A stretch of DNA of 64,000 nucleotides, from NCBI GenBank assembly GCA_037969115.1, contig JBBKWQ010000396.1:26918-90917 (forward strand). Direction: 5' to 3'. A model generated the notes under the pieces. It searched no databases, had not been told where the DNA came from, and worked only from the letters and a program-made list of their open reading frames with translations. The DNA comes from JBBKWQ01 sp037969115 (lineage in GTDB: Bacteria; Actinomycetota; Acidimicrobiia; Acidimicrobiales; Ilumatobacteraceae). The translations under genes and the position numbers were made by a program. Numbering within the stretch: position 1 is the stretch's first letter; each line of letters starts with the position of its first letter. This document shows positions 34,959 through 43,608 of this stretch, piece by piece.

Positions 34959-35737
34959 CAGTGTTTGATCATCCCGCCGCTGACATTGATCGCCTGTCCG
35001 GTGAGGTAAGCGGCATCAGCCGAGATGAGAAATCGGACGACGCCGGCCACATCGGCCGGGTCGGCGAGCCGCCCGAGCGGCGACAACGACGACCAATCGG
35101 CAATCATCGCATCGGTTCGGGTGGTCGCGCCCATCTCGGTGAGAACGTAGCCGGGACACACGGCATTCACTGTGATCTGGTGGGGCCCGAACTCGTCTGC
35201 CGCGACCTGCGTCAGCGAGATCACAGCTGCCTTCGAGGCGGCGTAGTGCGCCTGCCCGGCTGCGCCGACCTTGCCGCCCATGCTCGCCATGTTCACGATT
35301 CGACCGCCCGTGCCCTGCTGGATCATGGCGCGTGCAGCAGCTTGGATGGTGAGCAGCATCGAGCGAACGTTGATGTCGAACATGCGGTCCCACGACGCGA
35401 CGTCGATGTCGAGCAACGGGCTGATCTCGAAGATGCCGGCATTGTTCACCAACGCGTCGATGCCACCGAGGAGACCGAGTGCCTCGGTCATCGCGCGTGC
35501 GACGTCGTTCGGGTCGGACAGGTCGCATGCAACGCTGCGAGCGCCGATTCTGGCCGCAAAGCCGGCGCACTGATCGGCGAGCCGGTCGACGAGCACGACG
35601 TCGGCGCCACTACGGACGAGCTCGCACGCGATTTCGGCGCCGATACCGCGTGCCGCTCCGGTCACGATCGCGCGGAGTCGCCCAACTTCACCGGAAGTCG
35701 CCGGAACGAGATCGTCGTGTGAGTCAGAGGCAACCAT
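34958..35737 (-). CDS. Short-chain dehydrogenase/reductase
   Basis: 259 residues of the classical SDR type. The nucleotide loop is IVTGAARGIGAEIA, followed by NNAG, the catalytic Ser in VNMASMGG, and YAASK with Tyr and Lys. GGMIKH is the C-terminus. DLSD after the second strand and Asp at the end of VLVDR suggest NAD rather than NADP. It sits between the deaminase-like gene and the ABC genes, so it probably oxidises or reduces an intermediate of the imported compound. ATG 35737 was preferred to the in-frame start 12 bases upstream. Confidence 0.88.
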   Translation of the reverse strand: MVASDSHDDLVPATSGEVGRLRAIVTGAARGIGAEIACELVRSGADVVLVDRLADQCAGFAARIGARSVACDLSDPNDVARAMTEALGLLGGIDALVNNAGIFEISPLLDIDVASWDRMFDINVRSMLLTIQAAARAMIQQGTGGRIVNMASMGGKVGAAGQAHYAASKAAVISLTQVAADEFGPHQITVNAVCPGYVLTEMGATTRTDAMIADWSSLSPLGRLADPADVAGVVRFLISADAAYLTGQAINVSGGMIKH

Positions 35738-35785
35738 GACCGGCACCACACTACGCGCCGTACTGCGCCGGCTGTGCTACTCGAT

Positions 35786-37006
35786 TCAGACCAAACCATG
35801 TGTCAGATGTCCGCGTCGCCACACCATGCGGTCGGGACTCGCAAAGGCGATCGCCTCGCGCAACGAAGTGGCCCGGATCGCGAGGAGATCCGCCTGCGAT
35901 CCGGTGACCAGACCGACCGGAGCGATGCCGAGCGCTTTCCGCGCATCGTCAGAGACCGCACGCCACGCCGCACCGGGAAGATCATGGGCTGCCGTGATCA
36001 TGAGTGCCGCCGTTTCGAATGGACATGCGCGGCCAACGGGGTTGAAGGGGTCTTGCAGGTTGTCCGCGCCGGCGGCGACGACCACGCCGGCGGTTCGGAG
36101 CGGCCCGATCGACGTGAGCGCGCGGGGCATCGGATTCAGACCGCGACCCTGGAGGAACAGGTTCGTCTGGGGTAGCACGATCACACTGATACCGGCGGTC
36201 GCGACGAGTTCGGCAACGTCGCGTTGACGTGCGACCGACTGCTGACCGAGGCTGACACAGTGACTGGCCGTCACTCGATGGTCGAATCCCTCTGCGACGC
36301 GCCGTGCCAGGTGTTCGAGACCCAGCACATGTGGGTCCGTGGTCTCGTCGGTGTGCAGGTCGACGGGTTTGCCGTAGACAGTGGCGGTTTCGAGGAACCA
36401 GTCGGTCGCGGCATCGACCGTCCCCCGCTCGGGCCAGTGCTCGAGATGTGGACAGCCGCCCACCAGATCGGCACCGGCGTCGAGGGCGTCTCGGAGCAAC
36501 GCCCGCTGGTTGGCGACATCCGGGCCGTCGATGATCGGCCAACCGCACAACGCGACGATCTCGACGTCGATCACGTCGGTGACACGACGTTTCACGTCGA
36601 GCAGCGCGAGCACGCTGTCGAGCCCGTTCTCGATCGTCGTGTCGGCGTGGGTTCGTATCGCCGAGTAGCCGTTGCGGGCCATCAATCGGGCTGCGCGTTC
36701 GGCGCGTTCGATCGTCTCAGCGATGCCGAGCAGATGACGATTCGATTCCATGGCCTTGATCGCACCCATCAGATCGCCGGTCGGGTTTTCGATCGTTTCA
36801 GCGAGGAACGCCTTGTCGAGATGGGCGTGCGGCTCGATGGCAGCAGGAAGCACGACGTAGCCGTTCTGGTCGATCACGTCGACGCCGGAACCATCGTGGC
36901 GCACCGATTCGTGTGGTCGAACCGTCTGGATCTTCTCGCCTTCGATGGTCACGTCGACAGCGACGCCGTCGGCGTTGATCGCACCCATGAGCATGGCGGA
37001 CGGCAT
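35786..37006 (-). CDS. Cytosine-deaminase-like amidohydrolase
   Basis: 406 residues. Metal and catalytic residues of the CodA type are present: HAHLDK (HxH), DLHTDETTDP with His and catalytic Glu three residues later, TASHCVSLGQQ (His) and GADNLQDPF (Asp). DxF and HLDKAF also match. It would deaminate or hydrolyse a nitrogen heterocycle such as cytosine, isoguanine-like or creatinine-type rings. It heads an operon running through the SDR to the ABC importer, with 48 bases before the SDR. A -10 sits 7 bases before ATG 37006. Confidence 0.85.
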   Translation of the reverse strand: MPSAMLMGAINADGVAVDVTIEGEKIQTVRPHESVRHDGSGVDVIDQNGYVVLPAAIEPHAHLDKAFLAETIENPTGDLMGAIKAMESNRHLLGIAETIERAERAARLMARNGYSAIRTHADTTIENGLDSVLALLDVKRRVTDVIDVEIVALCGWPIIDGPDVANQRALLRDALDAGADLVGGCPHLEHWPERGTVDAATDWFLETATVYGKPVDLHTDETTDPHVLGLEHLARRVAEGFDHRVTASHCVSLGQQSVARQRDVAELVATAGISVIVLPQTNLFLQGRGLNPMPRALTSIGPLRTAGVVVAAGADNLQDPFNPVGRACPFETAALMITAAHDLPGAAWRAVSDDARKALGIAPVGLVTGSQADLLAIRATSLREAIAFASPDRMVWRRGHLTHGLV

Positions 37007-37013
37007 GTGTGCG

Positions 37014-37019
37014 ACGATA
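37014..37019 (-). promoter_or_regulatory. Leaderless -10 (TATCGT) for the deaminase-ABC operon
   Basis: TATCGT on the minus strand ends 7 bases before ATG 37006. The operon is divergent from the monooxygenase at 37065. Confidence 0.55.
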
Positions 37020-37064
37020 ACGAACGGGTCGCCGAGACACGGCGCCGATGGAGGTTGGAGTCAC

Positions 37065-38225
37065 ATGAAAGTCGGGGCGTTCTTCTTCGGCGGGGTCGAG
37101 ATGAGTGACGCCGGCGCCGGCGCACCGGCGCCGATGGATCGGCGCTACGGCACCGATGAGTGTTGGGCTGCGACGCTCGACTACGTGAACTCGGCGGTCG
37201 AGGCCGACCGACTCGGGTTCGATTCGTTCTGGACGACCGAGCACCACTTCCAGCACGAAGGCTACGAGGTCATCCCGAACGGGATCCAACTGTCGACCTG
37301 GATCGCCGCCCGAACCAATCGCGTCAGGTTGGGCACGATGTTCAACGTCGTCCCGCAGTGGAACCCGATGCGGCTCGCCGAGGACTTCGCCACACTGCAC
37401 AACCTCTCGGGCGGCCGGGCGATTCTGGGTGTCGGCCGGGGCACCGTGCCACGCGAGGTGTTGCACCTGAACGACAAGGGAGTGTCGATCGGTTCACACG
37501 ACAACCCCGACCAACAGGCCGCCGATCTGTTCAACCGCGAGGTCTTCGAGGAATCGATGGAAATCGTGCGAACCGCGCTGGCCAACGAGACGTTCTCGTT
37601 CCACGGCAAACACTTCCAGGTGCCGGTGCCCGGCATTCCCGACCGTGGCTCGACGGTGCAGGCGCTGACACTCATCCCGCGGCCGATCTACCCGTACGAG
37701 ATCTGGCAGGCGGTGACGAGTCCACCGACGCTCGACTACGTCCCGGTGGTCGATCATGGTGCCGTGTTCTGGAATCAGCACTACAGCTTCATTCGCCGAT
37801 TCTGGGACACCTACGCCGAGAACTACCATGCGGCGCACGGCATCCACCTCGAACCGCACGCCAAACGGATGCTGGTCGTGTCGATCCGCATCGAGGACAC
37901 GTACGAAAAGGCTCGCGCCTCAGCGTTGCCGGGTCACGACGAGTTCTGGAAGTTCCTGGCGCCGTACGGTTGGAGCCGTGGCTACATGGGCGAGAACGGC
38001 AAGCCCGCGGCGCCCGGACTCGTACCGACGCTCGACGACTCGATCGAGAACAAGACGATCCTGCTCGGCACACCGGAACAAGTCGCCGAGCAGGTGCAGT
38101 TCTACAAGGACCTGCTCGGCCTCGAACACCTCACCATCTTCCCGCACCTGATCGGCGATCCCTACAAGAAGGCCGATGAACAGATGGCGCGGTTCATGAC
38201 CGAAGTCATGCCGCTGGTGAGTTGA
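37065..38225 (+). CDS. Luciferase-like flavin monooxygenase (LLM family)
   Basis: 386 residues. SAVEADRLGFDSFWTTEHHF, RVRLGTMFNVVPQWNPMRLA and GGRAILGVGRGTVP follow the bacterial luciferase barrel; the C-terminal part ends LLGLEHLTIFPHL. These enzymes use reduced FMN or F420 to oxygenate or reduce small organics. It is divergent from the deaminase-ABC operon with 58 bases between, so the two may share control and pathway. A GGAGGTTGGAG ribosome site precedes ATG 37065, unlike the leaderless genes around it. Confidence 0.85.
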   Translation: MKVGAFFFGGVEMSDAGAGAPAPMDRRYGTDECWAATLDYVNSAVEADRLGFDSFWTTEHHFQHEGYEVIPNGIQLSTWIAARTNRVRLGTMFNVVPQWNPMRLAEDFATLHNLSGGRAILGVGRGTVPREVLHLNDKGVSIGSHDNPDQQAADLFNREVFEESMEIVRTALANETFSFHGKHFQVPVPGIPDRGSTVQALTLIPRPIYPYEIWQAVTSPPTLDYVPVVDHGAVFWNQHYSFIRRFWDTYAENYHAAHGIHLEPHAKRMLVVSIRIEDTYEKARASALPGHDEFWKFLAPYGWSRGYMGENGKPAAPGLVPTLDDSIENKTILLGTPEQVAEQVQFYKDLLGLEHLTIFPHLIGDPYKKADEQMARFMTEVMPLVS

Positions 38226-38258
38226 TCTTCGGGCTGACGAACTCAGCAGGCGGGCCGA

Positions 38259-39833
38259 TCAGAAGGCCGCACACGAACCGACGTGGGTTCGCGGATCGGC
38301 AGCTCCGGCCAGGACGCCGTTGGGCTCGACCACGATCGCGTGAGCGTGGCCGAAACCGCTGTCGTAGGCCTCGGCACGGCTGACCCGGTGCCCGCGGCCG
38401 GCCAGGTCGTCCCACGTTGCCGGAGCGTGCCCCTCGAGCACCACTGACGGCCCCTGCGGACTCGTCCACGTGTCGAAACCGGTCTCGGGACCCCGCAGCG
38501 CCCACCGAGCGGCGTGGACGGCCTGGGCTGGGCTGTGCCCGTGCTGGAAGAGACGAGCGGCAATCTGCAACAGGATCTGTGGCTGGGCATCGCCGCCCAT
38601 GGTGCCGAACACTGCAACGAGGTCCCCGTGTCGCGTGGCAAGCGCCGGAGACAGGGTGTGCGGCGGCCGTCGCCCGGGCCCGAACTCGGCGGGATGGCCC
38701 TTCGAGAGGTTGAACCCCAGCCCGCGATTGTGCAGGTTGATGTTGGTGTCGGGCTCGACCAGCAATGAGCCGAACCCGGATGCATTCGACTGGATCAGCG
38801 AGACCGCCATGCCGCGATCGTCGGCCGTACACAGGTAGGTGGTGTCCCCGTCCATCGTGGGAACCGGCCGACGGCTCGCTCGGAGCGGATCTATCATCGG
38901 GCCGCGTTCGTCGATCGCCGCGAGCAGCGCAGCGCCGTCGGCGTGTTCGTGCAATTGAAGCGGGCGGTCGAAACCCGCAGCGGTCGCCGCCTCGATCAGC
39001 AGGTGTGGCCATCGGGAATCGTCGGGGTCGTGCGGTAGTTCGAGCTGGCTCGCCAGGCGTGCCGCGCCCAGCGTGAGGTAACCCTGCGTATTGGGCCCGA
39101 TCGTGTGCAGATCGAGACCGAATGCGACCGCAGTCAGCGGGTCGACCCAGTCGGCATGGTTGCGGACGAGATCTTCGTGATCGAAGAAGCCATCACCCAT
39201 CTGGAGCAGCCCGCGTCCGAACTCGCCGCCGTAGAACGACTCGCGACCGCCACTGACGATGCCGGCGAGGGCGCGCGCAACGCCGGTGCGACGAACTCGC
39301 GAACCGGTGTGCGTTGCCTGATGGACGAGTTCGTGCAACTGGGCTCTGCCGGCATCGTCGGTGCGGGCGAGTGATCCGACGAGGAGGGGGCTCGCGGCGA
39401 AGCCCTCTTCGGCGAGGTGGATGGCGGGTGCCAACACGTCGGCGAGCGAAATCGAGCCGAATCGTTCGTGCAGGGTGGTCCATCCGTCGACACAACCGGG
39501 AACGGTGACGCTGCGGATGTCGTGGCGGAACGGCATGTCGGAGAAGCCCTCCGAGCGCAGATCGTCGCTGTTCGACCCGGAACCGGCGCGTCCGCTTGCA
39601 TTGAGTCCGACGACCGAGCGTCCCGTGTGGACAAGGGCGAAGAGGTCGCCACCCATGCCGCACAGGTGCGGACCGACCACCGCCATCGCAGCGTTGGCGG
39701 CGATGGCGGCATCGACTGCATTGCCGCCGAGGCGGAGCGCGACGATGCCTGCCTGGGTGGCTGCTTGGTCAGCAGTTGCGACGATGCCGTGGACGCCACG
39801 CACGCTCGAGACGGGGGGACGATCGCCTGACAT
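38259..39833 (-). CDS. Gamma-glutamyltransferase family protein
   Basis: 524 residues, the usual size of the Ntn-hydrolase GGT precursor. The N-terminus has ALRLGGNAVDAAIAAN and GPHLCGMGGDLFALV. The autocatalytic cleavage site and nucleophile Thr are in MDGDTTYLCTADD. The later FGTMGGDAQPQ and DPRTHVG segments are substrate-side motifs. No signal peptide is apparent, so it may be cytosolic, unlike secreted GGTs. It would cleave gamma-glutamyl or related amide bonds. It is convergent with the monooxygenase gene. Confidence 0.88.
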   Translation of the reverse strand: MSGDRPPVSSVRGVHGIVATADQAATQAGIVALRLGGNAVDAAIAANAAMAVVGPHLCGMGGDLFALVHTGRSVVGLNASGRAGSGSNSDDLRSEGFSDMPFRHDIRSVTVPGCVDGWTTLHERFGSISLADVLAPAIHLAEEGFAASPLLVGSLARTDDAGRAQLHELVHQATHTGSRVRRTGVARALAGIVSGGRESFYGGEFGRGLLQMGDGFFDHEDLVRNHADWVDPLTAVAFGLDLHTIGPNTQGYLTLGAARLASQLELPHDPDDSRWPHLLIEAATAAGFDRPLQLHEHADGAALLAAIDERGPMIDPLRASRRPVPTMDGDTTYLCTADDRGMAVSLIQSNASGFGSLLVEPDTNINLHNRGLGFNLSKGHPAEFGPGRRPPHTLSPALATRHGDLVAVFGTMGGDAQPQILLQIAARLFQHGHSPAQAVHAARWALRGPETGFDTWTSPQGPSVVLEGHAPATWDDLAGRGHRVSRAEAYDSGFGHAHAIVVEPNGVLAGAADPRTHVGSCAAF

Positions 39834-39901
39834 CCGGACAAGCTATGTGACGCGGGGCACTTCCGCCACAGAGAGTGGCAGCGATGGGTCGAATCCACGC
39901 C

Positions 39902-39907
39902 TACGAT
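39902..39907 (+). promoter_or_regulatory. Leaderless -10 (TACGAT)
   Basis: TACGAT ends 6 bases before GTG 39914, which decides the start of that gene. Confidence 0.5.
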
Positions 39908-39913
39908 CACCAC

Positions 39914-40402
39914 GTGCACGCCCCGAACCGGCCATCGGCAGTGGTCATCACCGTTGGTGCTGCGCTTGCGATCATCGGTTCGTTTCTGCCTTGGATCGGT
40001 ACGGGAGCGTCGGCGCGATCGAGCTACGACGTCGTCGATCTCGTCGAACGACTCGGGTTCACGCCGGGCGGTGCCATGAGTTGGGTACTTCGGGTGTGGC
40101 CGCTGGCACCGCTTCTGCTCGTGCTCGCGGCAGTCGCTCAGTGGGCCCCGGTCGGCCGGACGCGTCGTACGAAGCTGACGATCAGTAGCGTGCTCCCGCT
40201 CGTCGCGGCGGTCTACGTCGGCGGAGTAGCCACGGCTGTGCGTTTCGCTCCGGGTGCCGCCCTGCTGCGGGTCCGCGCCGGTCCGGCCGTCGCCGTCATC
40301 GGCACGGCGATGATGGTCGCCGGTGTCGCGTGGGCAACCTGGGTCGCCAGGCGGCGTCGGTCATCGGCCGGGGAGTCGACCAGCGATGGACACGTGACAT
40401 GA
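39914..40402 (+). CDS. Four-helix membrane protein, unknown function
   Basis: 162 residues with about four predicted helices (roughly residues 7-25, 60-80, 95-115 and 125-145) and a basic tail ARRRRSS. The first helix is followed by FLPWIGTGASARSSYD, a pattern seen in small actinobacterial membrane proteins. GTG 39914 was chosen for its -10; an in-frame GTG at 39875 would add a polar stretch. It lies 7 bases before the DinB-fold gene and is probably cotranscribed. Function unknown. Confidence 0.65.
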   Translation: MHAPNRPSAVVITVGAALAIIGSFLPWIGTGASARSSYDVVDLVERLGFTPGGAMSWVLRVWPLAPLLLVLAAVAQWAPVGRTRRTKLTISSVLPLVAAVYVGGVATAVRFAPGAALLRVRAGPAVAVIGTAMMVAGVAWATWVARRRRSSAGESTSDGHVT

Positions 40403-40409
40403 TGGCCGG

Positions 40410-41204
40410 ATGGGGATCGCGCTCTACCCGGATGCCGTCGGCGTCGAGCTGATCCGCAAGTTCGCGTCCGGACTCGCCGATGTCGCCGGCGAGACGGCAG
40501 CGAGCACACCCGTGGCGACCTGCGGCGATTGGCTGCTCCACGATCTCGTCTGGCATCTGACCGAAGTCGAGGACTTCTGGCGATTCATCGTCGACCATCG
40601 ACCCGACGGTCCGGATGACTACGTCGAGCCGGATCGGCCCGACGACGAGGCGCTGCCGGGTCGACTGCGGGCAGCGGCCGACTCCCTGGCCATGGTGCTG
40701 GCGGGTGGCGACCCGGAAGATGAAGCGTGGAGCTGGTCCGACGATCACACCCTCGGTTTCACGATCCGCCGACAGACGCACGAAGCGCTCATCCACTACG
40801 TCGACGGCGTGCTGGCAGCCGGACGACCTCTCCCGACCGTCGATCCGTTGCTTGCGGCCGACGGTGTGGACGAACTCGTGAATGTCATGCTCTGCGGAGT
40901 GCCTGCGTGGGCCGAGTTCACGCGGACCAGCGGCGTCGTCCAGTTGCACGCCACCGACACCGACGACTCCTGGACCTTGGCGTTCGGACGCATGACCGGG
41001 ACCTCTACACACACCGGCAAGACCTACGACCTCGACGCCATGGATGTCGTCGCCGGCGAGCACCCTGATGTCGTGATCGACGCAGCAGCACTCGAGCTGA
41101 ACCTGTGGATGTGGGGCCGGCGAGACACGAGCGCGGTCAACGCCGCCGGTGACGGCGATCTGGCCACCAAGCTGCGTGGGGTTCTGAAGGAATCGACGGG
41201 CTGA
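40410..41204 (+). CDS. Maleylpyruvate isomerase/mycothiol-dependent (DinB-fold) family protein
   Basis: 264 residues. The DinB-like bundle has its metal His residues in LLHDLVWHLTEVEDFW and RRQTHEALIHYVDGV. A second small C-terminal domain (from about residue 165) matches the TIGR03083-type MDMPI layout. Family members are mycothiol-dependent transferases or isomerases of actinobacteria; the true substrate is unknown in most. It follows the small membrane protein gene and is convergent with the trifunctional fusion gene. Confidence 0.8.
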   Translation: MGIALYPDAVGVELIRKFASGLADVAGETAASTPVATCGDWLLHDLVWHLTEVEDFWRFIVDHRPDGPDDYVEPDRPDDEALPGRLRAAADSLAMVLAGGDPEDEAWSWSDDHTLGFTIRRQTHEALIHYVDGVLAAGRPLPTVDPLLAADGVDELVNVMLCGVPAWAEFTRTSGVVQLHATDTDDSWTLAFGRMTGTSTHTGKTYDLDAMDVVAGEHPDVVIDAAALELNLWMWGRRDTSAVNAAGDGDLATKLRGVLKESTG

Positions 41205-41234
41205 TCCGAGTTCAGGCGGTGCTGTCGACCAGCG

Positions 41235-43565
41235 TCAGCCGGCGCCACTTCTGCTGCGTTGTTTCCGCACCCGCGATCTGACGGCGTCGATGTCGATGTA
41301 GCAACCCTGGAGATGCCGCGGTTCCGTGATGGAGAAGCCCGTCCGGCCGTGCAGAACTCGACGGTTGTCGAACGCGATCAGGTCGCCCGGGCGCAGGGTG
41401 ATCGCCACGACGGCGTCGGGGGCCGTCAGGTAGTCACGGAAGGTCTGATACGCCTCGTAGAACCGGTCGATTCCGGGTGATGGTGTCGGTGTCTGCATGC
41501 TGCGGTGGTTCACGCTGACCGCGATGACCCGCTGCTCGGTGTCGACCTCGATGAGCGGGCGCTCGGCTTGCAGGTCGACTGCTTCATCCTGGAACCGGAA
41601 GCGCATGGTTGTTCGGCTGAGGAGGTCGAACGCGTCCGGGTGGTCGCGACGTAACCGCTCGGCGGCCGCGAACCCGTCGCTGAATTGTGATGCTCCTCCG
41701 TTGTGTGCCGACCGGAGACAGTGGAGGAGTTGAACGCTCGGGCAGGGCCTGCGATACGGATTGTCGGTGTGGAGCGGAAGTCCGAGAGATGTGTACGCGA
41801 GGTTGTTCGGGTCGGGCAGGGTGATCACGTCGAACAGTCGTCCGTAGTTCGTCTCGCGAACGAACCCGATCGATTCGGCAACCGCCAACACCGCGCCCGG
41901 CTCGCAGGGAACCCCCGAGGTCAGAGCAATTCCGAACCGGTCGAGGTCGTCCAAGAGCTGCACCAGTGCCGGCTCGTCGAGCCCCTCCGCCGACCGTTCC
42001 ACGAGGTAGCCGAGATGTGCCGCATCCCAGGTTCTTGCCTGTCTGTGGGTTCCTTCGTCGGTTGACCGTGGGATTTCGCAGCGGTGGGTGCGACCGTCGG
42101 AGTGACACACGGTGACGGTGCCAGGGCTCGAGTCGACGACGTGCCAGCCGGCGAGGTCGGCGACGTCGATGAGGTGCTGGTGGTTGTGTGGATCTCGACA
42201 TTCGTCACACGTGCACGCGTCGCGACACCAGGATCCGCTCAGCGACGACGGTTCGAGCAGTGATGTCAGCAGTGGTTGGTAGTGGTCGAGAGGGTCGACC
42301 ACCAATCCGGCGACCTTGGCACTGTCGTCCCATCTCCTCAGTCGGATCGCGTCGTCGGCCTGGATCGCGGCAGCGAACCGCTCGGCCTCGTCCGCGTTGA
42401 ACGGACCACCTTGCTGTTCGAGCGTGATCGTCGACGCCTCGCTGAGCGTCGACGCGTAGTCGGAGTCGGTCGCCACGAGAAAGCGCTTTGCATCCACGTG
42501 CAGCCGAACGAGTTCGCTGACCGACGGCAAGATCTGTTGGAGGAACCGCCCGGCGACGTCGGCGTGGCTCGGAACGCCCCAGCGCACGTCACCGACCAGC
42601 GCAGTTTCGTCGCACACATGGCCGATGTCGTGCAGGAGCGCGGCAGCAATCATGTCGTCGGACGCTTCCGACTGCCGAGCGAGCGCGGCGGTCTGCAACG
42701 AGTGGTCGAGCATGTTCACGCGCTCGCCGTAGCGATGGTCGCTCATCGATCGCAGCATGGCCATGACGATCTCGATCGTCGGTACTTCGCGACCGAGCAG
42801 TGTCTGGCCGGCCCACCTGTCGGCCGCCGCGATGCCGCAGAGGCCGGCGACCGTGGCAGGAACATCGGTGATCGACGCGCTCTGCCACCACGATGCAGCA
42901 GCAAGCTTGGGTGACGCTGCCGCGATGAACGTCTCGACATCTTCCGGGCGGCCGTCGCCGTGGTCGTGGCCGAGCCCGCCGTGATCGGTGGTGACGAGCA
43001 CGCCGTCGTCGGGTCCGAGGGCATCGATCAATCGGCCGAGCTTGGCGTCGAGTCGCGATGTCGCCCGGAGATACTGGTCGCTCATCCATCCGTGATCGTG
43101 TCCGGCGAGATCACCCTCGGCGAGATAGACGAAGAGGAGGTCGGCCCGGTCGTTCGTCAAGATGTCGAGCGCGGCAAGCGTGACGTGCTCGTCGTCGGCC
43201 GGGTCGTACCCCGAGTCGAACACGATCCGTTCGGTGGTCGCGTTCGATTCGATCGTTGCGTTCATCGGGGTCCATGCGTAGACGGCAGCAGTTCGGAGGC
43301 CCTCGGCTCGTGCGTGTCGGAGAACCGACGGGGCGTCGCAGGTCGTCTCGGTTGCGTCGTTGTCGACGATTCCGTGCACAGTCGGATCGACCCCTCGCAA
43401 CATCGATGTGTGTGCAGGAAGCGTCACCGAGGGGATGACGGTGCGGGCGGACCAACACGCTGCGCCGCGGCGGGCGAGATCGACGAGTCTCGGCATTGTC
43501 GACCGGGTGATCGCCCTCGGGGCGATCCCATCGATCGAGACCATGAGGACTCGCGATCCGGGCAT
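41235..43565 (-). CDS. Trifunctional fusion: alkaline-phosphatase-superfamily hydrolase, PhnZ/TmpB-like HD oxygenase, TmpA/GBBH-like dioxygenase
   Basis: 776 residues, three enzymes in one chain. Residues 5-255 are an alkaline-phosphatase-superfamily (nucleotide pyrophosphatase/phosphodiesterase) domain: Asp12 (SIDG), nucleophile Thr48 (PSVTLPAHTS), Asp152/His156 (GDLAGHDHG), Asp194/His195 and His200/His202. Residues 262-425 match PhnZ/TmpB HD-domain mixed-valent diiron oxygenases: YGE at 279-281, His288, His312-Asp313, His334, RLHVDAK with His356, QGGPF, and RRWDDSAK. Residues 440-765 match gamma-butyrobetaine hydroxylase/TmpA: Zn site C451, C453, C456 and probably His494, iron site H599-x-D601 (LPLHTD) and H739 (VLHGRTGF). 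TmpA and PhnY-type dioxygenases hydroxylate an aminoethylphosphonate and TmpB/PhnZ cleaves the C-P bond. The phosphatase-like part may first free the phosphonate from an ester. All key residues look intact. Confidence 0.85.
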   Translation of the reverse strand: MPGSRVLMVSIDGIAPRAITRSTMPRLVDLARRGAACWSARTVIPSVTLPAHTSMLRGVDPTVHGIVDNDATETTCDAPSVLRHARAEGLRTAAVYAWTPMNATIESNATTERIVFDSGYDPADDEHVTLAALDILTNDRADLLFVYLAEGDLAGHDHGWMSDQYLRATSRLDAKLGRLIDALGPDDGVLVTTDHGGLGHDHGDGRPEDVETFIAAASPKLAAASWWQSASITDVPATVAGLCGIAAADRWAGQTLLGREVPTIEIVMAMLRSMSDHRYGERVNMLDHSLQTAALARQSEASDDMIAAALLHDIGHVCDETALVGDVRWGVPSHADVAGRFLQQILPSVSELVRLHVDAKRFLVATDSDYASTLSEASTITLEQQGGPFNADEAERFAAAIQADDAIRLRRWDDSAKVAGLVVDPLDHYQPLLTSLLEPSSLSGSWCRDACTCDECRDPHNHQHLIDVADLAGWHVVDSSPGTVTVCHSDGRTHRCEIPRSTDEGTHRQARTWDAAHLGYLVERSAEGLDEPALVQLLDDLDRFGIALTSGVPCEPGAVLAVAESIGFVRETNYGRLFDVITLPDPNNLAYTSLGLPLHTDNPYRRPCPSVQLLHCLRSAHNGGASQFSDGFAAAERLRRDHPDAFDLLSRTTMRFRFQDEAVDLQAERPLIEVDTEQRVIAVSVNHRSMQTPTPSPGIDRFYEAYQTFRDYLTAPDAVVAITLRPGDLIAFDNRRVLHGRTGFSITEPRHLQGCYIDIDAVRSRVRKQRSRSGAG

Positions 43566-43567
43566 CC

Positions 43568-43583
43568 GCGCACGTTAGTGCGC
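43568..43583. promoter_or_regulatory. Palindrome GCGCAC-GTTA-GTGCGC over the fusion-gene promoter
   Basis: A perfect 6-bp inverted repeat with a 4-base centre covers the -10 of the fusion gene and begins 26 bases after the GDPD stop. It could be an operator or the GDPD terminator. I cannot tell which. Confidence 0.4.
43572..43577 (-). promoter_or_regulatory. Leaderless -10 (TAACGT) for the fusion gene
   Basis: TAACGT on the minus strand ends 6 bases before ATG 43565, so the fusion gene can be transcribed apart from the two upstream genes. Confidence 0.5.
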
Positions 43584-43608
43584 CGGAACAGCCCGCCGGA
43601 TGGTTGCC

